Assembly: GCA_037355855.1 (NCBI GenBank)
Contig: CM074759.1
Coordinates: 3,658,001-3,722,000, forward strand
Reading direction: 5' to 3'
DNA: 64,000 bases
Source of the DNA: Pseudo-nitzschia pungens
Lineage: Eukaryota > Bacillariophyta > Bacillariophyceae > Bacillariales > Bacillariaceae
Of the stretch, positions 62,467 to 64,000 are shown piece by piece. The first letter of the stretch is position 1, and every line of letters starts with the position of its first letter. The position numbers and the translations under genes were made by a program. The notes beneath the pieces were generated by a model that was given only the letters and a program-made list of their open reading frames with translations, did no database searches and was not told the DNA's origin.

Positions 62467-63498
62467 CTATGGTTGCCACGTAAGGCTGCCATCGAAGTTT
62501 CTTTCGACGCGGCCGCCATGTTCCATGCAATAGGATTCTATTGCTTGCCTGATATGGGCTTGGAAGGTTTCATTGGTAGTGGTGGAAGCAGCAGTGCTGC
62601 CATTTTCGTTGCTAGGAGCCGAAGCAGTGCTGTTGTTGCTGCTCTTGCTCTTTTTGGAATATCTGTTCTTTGGGCATTCGGACCAATCGTGGTCGTGTCC
62701 TGCAATTCTGCAAGGGTTGTTGTACTTGCGCTTGCTGGGATTGCTGTTGTTTTCTTCTTCGTCTTCTGATTCAGCGTTGCTGTCGCTGTCTGAATTAGAG
62801 CTGTTGATATCGGAATCGTATGGATTGTCGATGGAGGAGTTCTTTTTGCTCAATCGATCGAGGGAGCTCATGTGGTCTACAATGAACTGCCCAGTGGTGT
62901 GCTGTCTGATTCCACTATGGATTCTGCAGTAGTCTTCAATCCATTCATTTGGGAAGCTGTGGAGCAAGATAGTCATCTGTTGTAAGTGGTTTAGATCAGT
63001 TGCAAAGCCTTGTAGTTTTGCGGTGTATTTGAAGAGCTGTCCCATTCGGTCTGCATGGTCTTTGCATGCGACATTGCTTGGCTTCTTGCATTCGGAGCTT
63101 CGGAGATAAGTGTGCATGATGTCTTTGGCATCTTCAGCGCTGCAGTGTTCTTGCTTGATGAAGAATGATAAGGCTCTGTTGTATCCATTTCTTGTAGTTG
63201 GATAATCACGTTGGCTTCTTGTTAAGGCTCTCCACTTGGTTTGGGCATTGACAGAGAGACATCGGCCGAAGTATTTGATATATTTATTTGCTGATATCTC
63301 GAGATCTTCTGCTGCGTTTTGGAAGGCTTCTTCGGTATATAGGAGTTCTTCTAGTCCTCCTTTGGCGGTGAATAGAGGGACTTTGACACTGTCTTCTTGG
63401 TCTTCAGCGTTGTAAACTGTTAGTGTAACAAGCTTGGGATTGGAGCTGTCGAAGGCTCTCTTGTAAGGGATTGGAGGATCTCTGTAAAGTCCTGCCAT
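62467..63498 (-). CDS. Gypsy-type Gag (343 residues)
   Basis: The frame is open 64 codons further upstream, but the ATG at 63498 (MAGLYRDPPIPYKRAF) matches the start of the other gags and the upstream part is ATCGAT-rich leader. Segments: AKGGLEELLYTEEAF, KYFGRCLSVNAQTKWRAL, HCSAEDAKDIMHTYLRSSEC, TILLHSFPNEWIEDYCRI, TGQFIVDHMSSLDRLS, an acidic Ser/Asn linker, CRIAGHDHDWSECPKN nucleocapsid motif, and TNETFQAHIRQAIESYC. It ends LTWQP. It is closer to the gag at 20430 in several segments (NAQTKWRAL, IEDYCRI, WLP/WQP end) than to the one at 56186, while the non-coding parts group with 55657; the lineages may have recombined. Confidence 0.9.
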   Translation of the reverse strand: MAGLYRDPPIPYKRAFDSSNPKLVTLTVYNAEDQEDSVKVPLFTAKGGLEELLYTEEAFQNAAEDLEISANKYIKYFGRCLSVNAQTKWRALTRSQRDYPTTRNGYNRALSFFIKQEHCSAEDAKDIMHTYLRSSECKKPSNVACKDHADRMGQLFKYTAKLQGFATDLNHLQQMTILLHSFPNEWIEDYCRIHSGIRQHTTGQFIVDHMSSLDRLSKKNSSIDNPYDSDINSSNSDSDSNAESEDEEENNSNPSKRKYNNPCRIAGHDHDWSECPKNRYSKKSKSSNNSTASAPSNENGSTAASTTTNETFQAHIRQAIESYCMEHGGRVERNFDGSLTWQP

Positions 63499-63792
63499 GG
63501 TTGTTTCTTGATTCGTAGCGTTCGATCGTATCGATTGTTTCGTAGGTATCGATCGTTTCGTTCGATCGATTCGGTTAGAGACTGCGATCGATTGTTGTTT
63601 CTTTTCGGAGCGTTTGATCGATTCGGTGTTCGATCGGTTGTAGATTTCGAGCGGCGTTGTTTTCGTTCGATCGCTTCTATCTTGTTTCAATTGTAGGATT
63701 TTGCTTGTCAGGGTATCGATGTATCCCTGTTGTTTAGGATAAAGGTTGTTTTGGATTCAGTACTGAATTCTTGTCTTCTACTTTCAAGCGGA

Positions 63793-63804
63793 CAGTAATT
63801 ACTG
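63793..63804 (-). promoter_or_regulatory. Palindromic primer-site candidate CAGTAATTACTG
   Basis: Abuts the 5' LTR of the minus-strand element, as in the two plus-strand elements. Confidence 0.5.
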
Positions 63805-64000
63805 TGTAACACTCTAGGGTAGAATTAGATGGAGTGGTACGCGATAGAGGTATTTTAATAAAGAATAATTATAAAATTGTGAATGGTTGAATACTTTACG
63901 AGATGGGAATGATTCCTTGAGTATGGGATGAATGAGCGAAGATTATCAGCGAGTCATAAGACTCTCGATATTTATCTTGATACTCGTCAGTATCCCTTGT
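63805..64000 (-). repeat. 5' LTR of the second gag-only element, partial
   Basis: First 196 bp (in window direction) of the LTR, same as 60876-61071 by eye. The rest and the second TSD copy (expected TGTGG) lie outside. Confidence 0.9.

Larger units (their letters stand above)
60876..64000 (-). mobile_element. Second gag-only LTR element, runs off the window
   Basis: Minus orientation: 3' LTR 60876-61182, interior 61183-63804, 5' LTR from 63805 to beyond the window. The visible 196 bp of the 5' LTR match the 3' LTR without difference. Inserted after TGTGG (60871-60875) in LINE copy 5. Contents parallel the element at 55657: gag intact, pol reduced to a stub (SAPLALIASTALLSGMTHGGEL, 62360-62440), then the long non-coding part. 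The hairpin segment TTGCTCTTGGTAGGCATAAAA is tandemly duplicated at 61593 and 61638. Confidence 0.9.

Noticed and set aside
1..64000. tRNA or rRNA genes
   Set aside because: No cloverleaf with A and B boxes and no rRNA core sequence was recognised by eye; a tRNAscan run would settle it.

Overview
The window looks like repeat-rich nuclear DNA from a stramenopile, most probably a diatom. The evidence is spliceosomal GT-AG introns, a short pyrophosphate-dependent phosphofructokinase, Copia and Gypsy gag proteins of the type I associate with diatoms, and very dense nested retrotransposons. No bacterial operon, rRNA or tRNA gene was seen. Species cannot be named from sequence alone.

Layout. 1-2573 is the only clear host-gene block: the 3' end of an exosome RNase PH-like subunit (+) convergent with a four-exon PPi-phosphofructokinase (-). 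2574-3870 is intergenic DNA with minisatellites. 3871-9460 holds a probable two-gene DNA transposon on the minus strand (a coiled-coil accessory protein with a 58-nt intron, and a large transposase-like protein). 9460-13640 is a repeat desert with a broken Copia gag, one orphan ORF and a mosaic of satellites. 13642-26476 is a set of LTR (Gypsy) elements inserted into one another, carrying at least four further insertions (a solo LTR, a MITE, a 2.6-kb long-TIR element, a 1.2-kb TIR element) and one insertion of unclear type.

26477-60875 is a head-to-tail array of five copies of one very large LINE-type (non-LTR) retrotransposon. Copy 2 (30702-42945) appears full length, with a long monomer-bearing 5' leader, an intact ORF1 and an intact 1946-residue ORF2 (AP endonuclease, reverse transcriptase, RNase H, CCHC). 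Copies 3 and 4 are 5'-truncated and begin exactly at the TTA-repeat tail of the copy before them, as if the element targets its own tail. Copies 4 and 5 share a 1174-bp tract with no visible difference that carries a piece of LTR, a likely gene-conversion scar.

Two LTR elements with gag but no pol complete the picture: 55657-58760 (+, 5-bp TSD, inside LINE copy 5) and 60876 to beyond 64000 (-, LTRs identical over the visible part). They must rely on a pol-bearing relative. The LTR elements and the LINE leader share a roughly 150-bp module in opposite functional orientation. That module, the self-targeting LINE array and the stop-start coupling of the LINE ORFs are the most interesting observations here.
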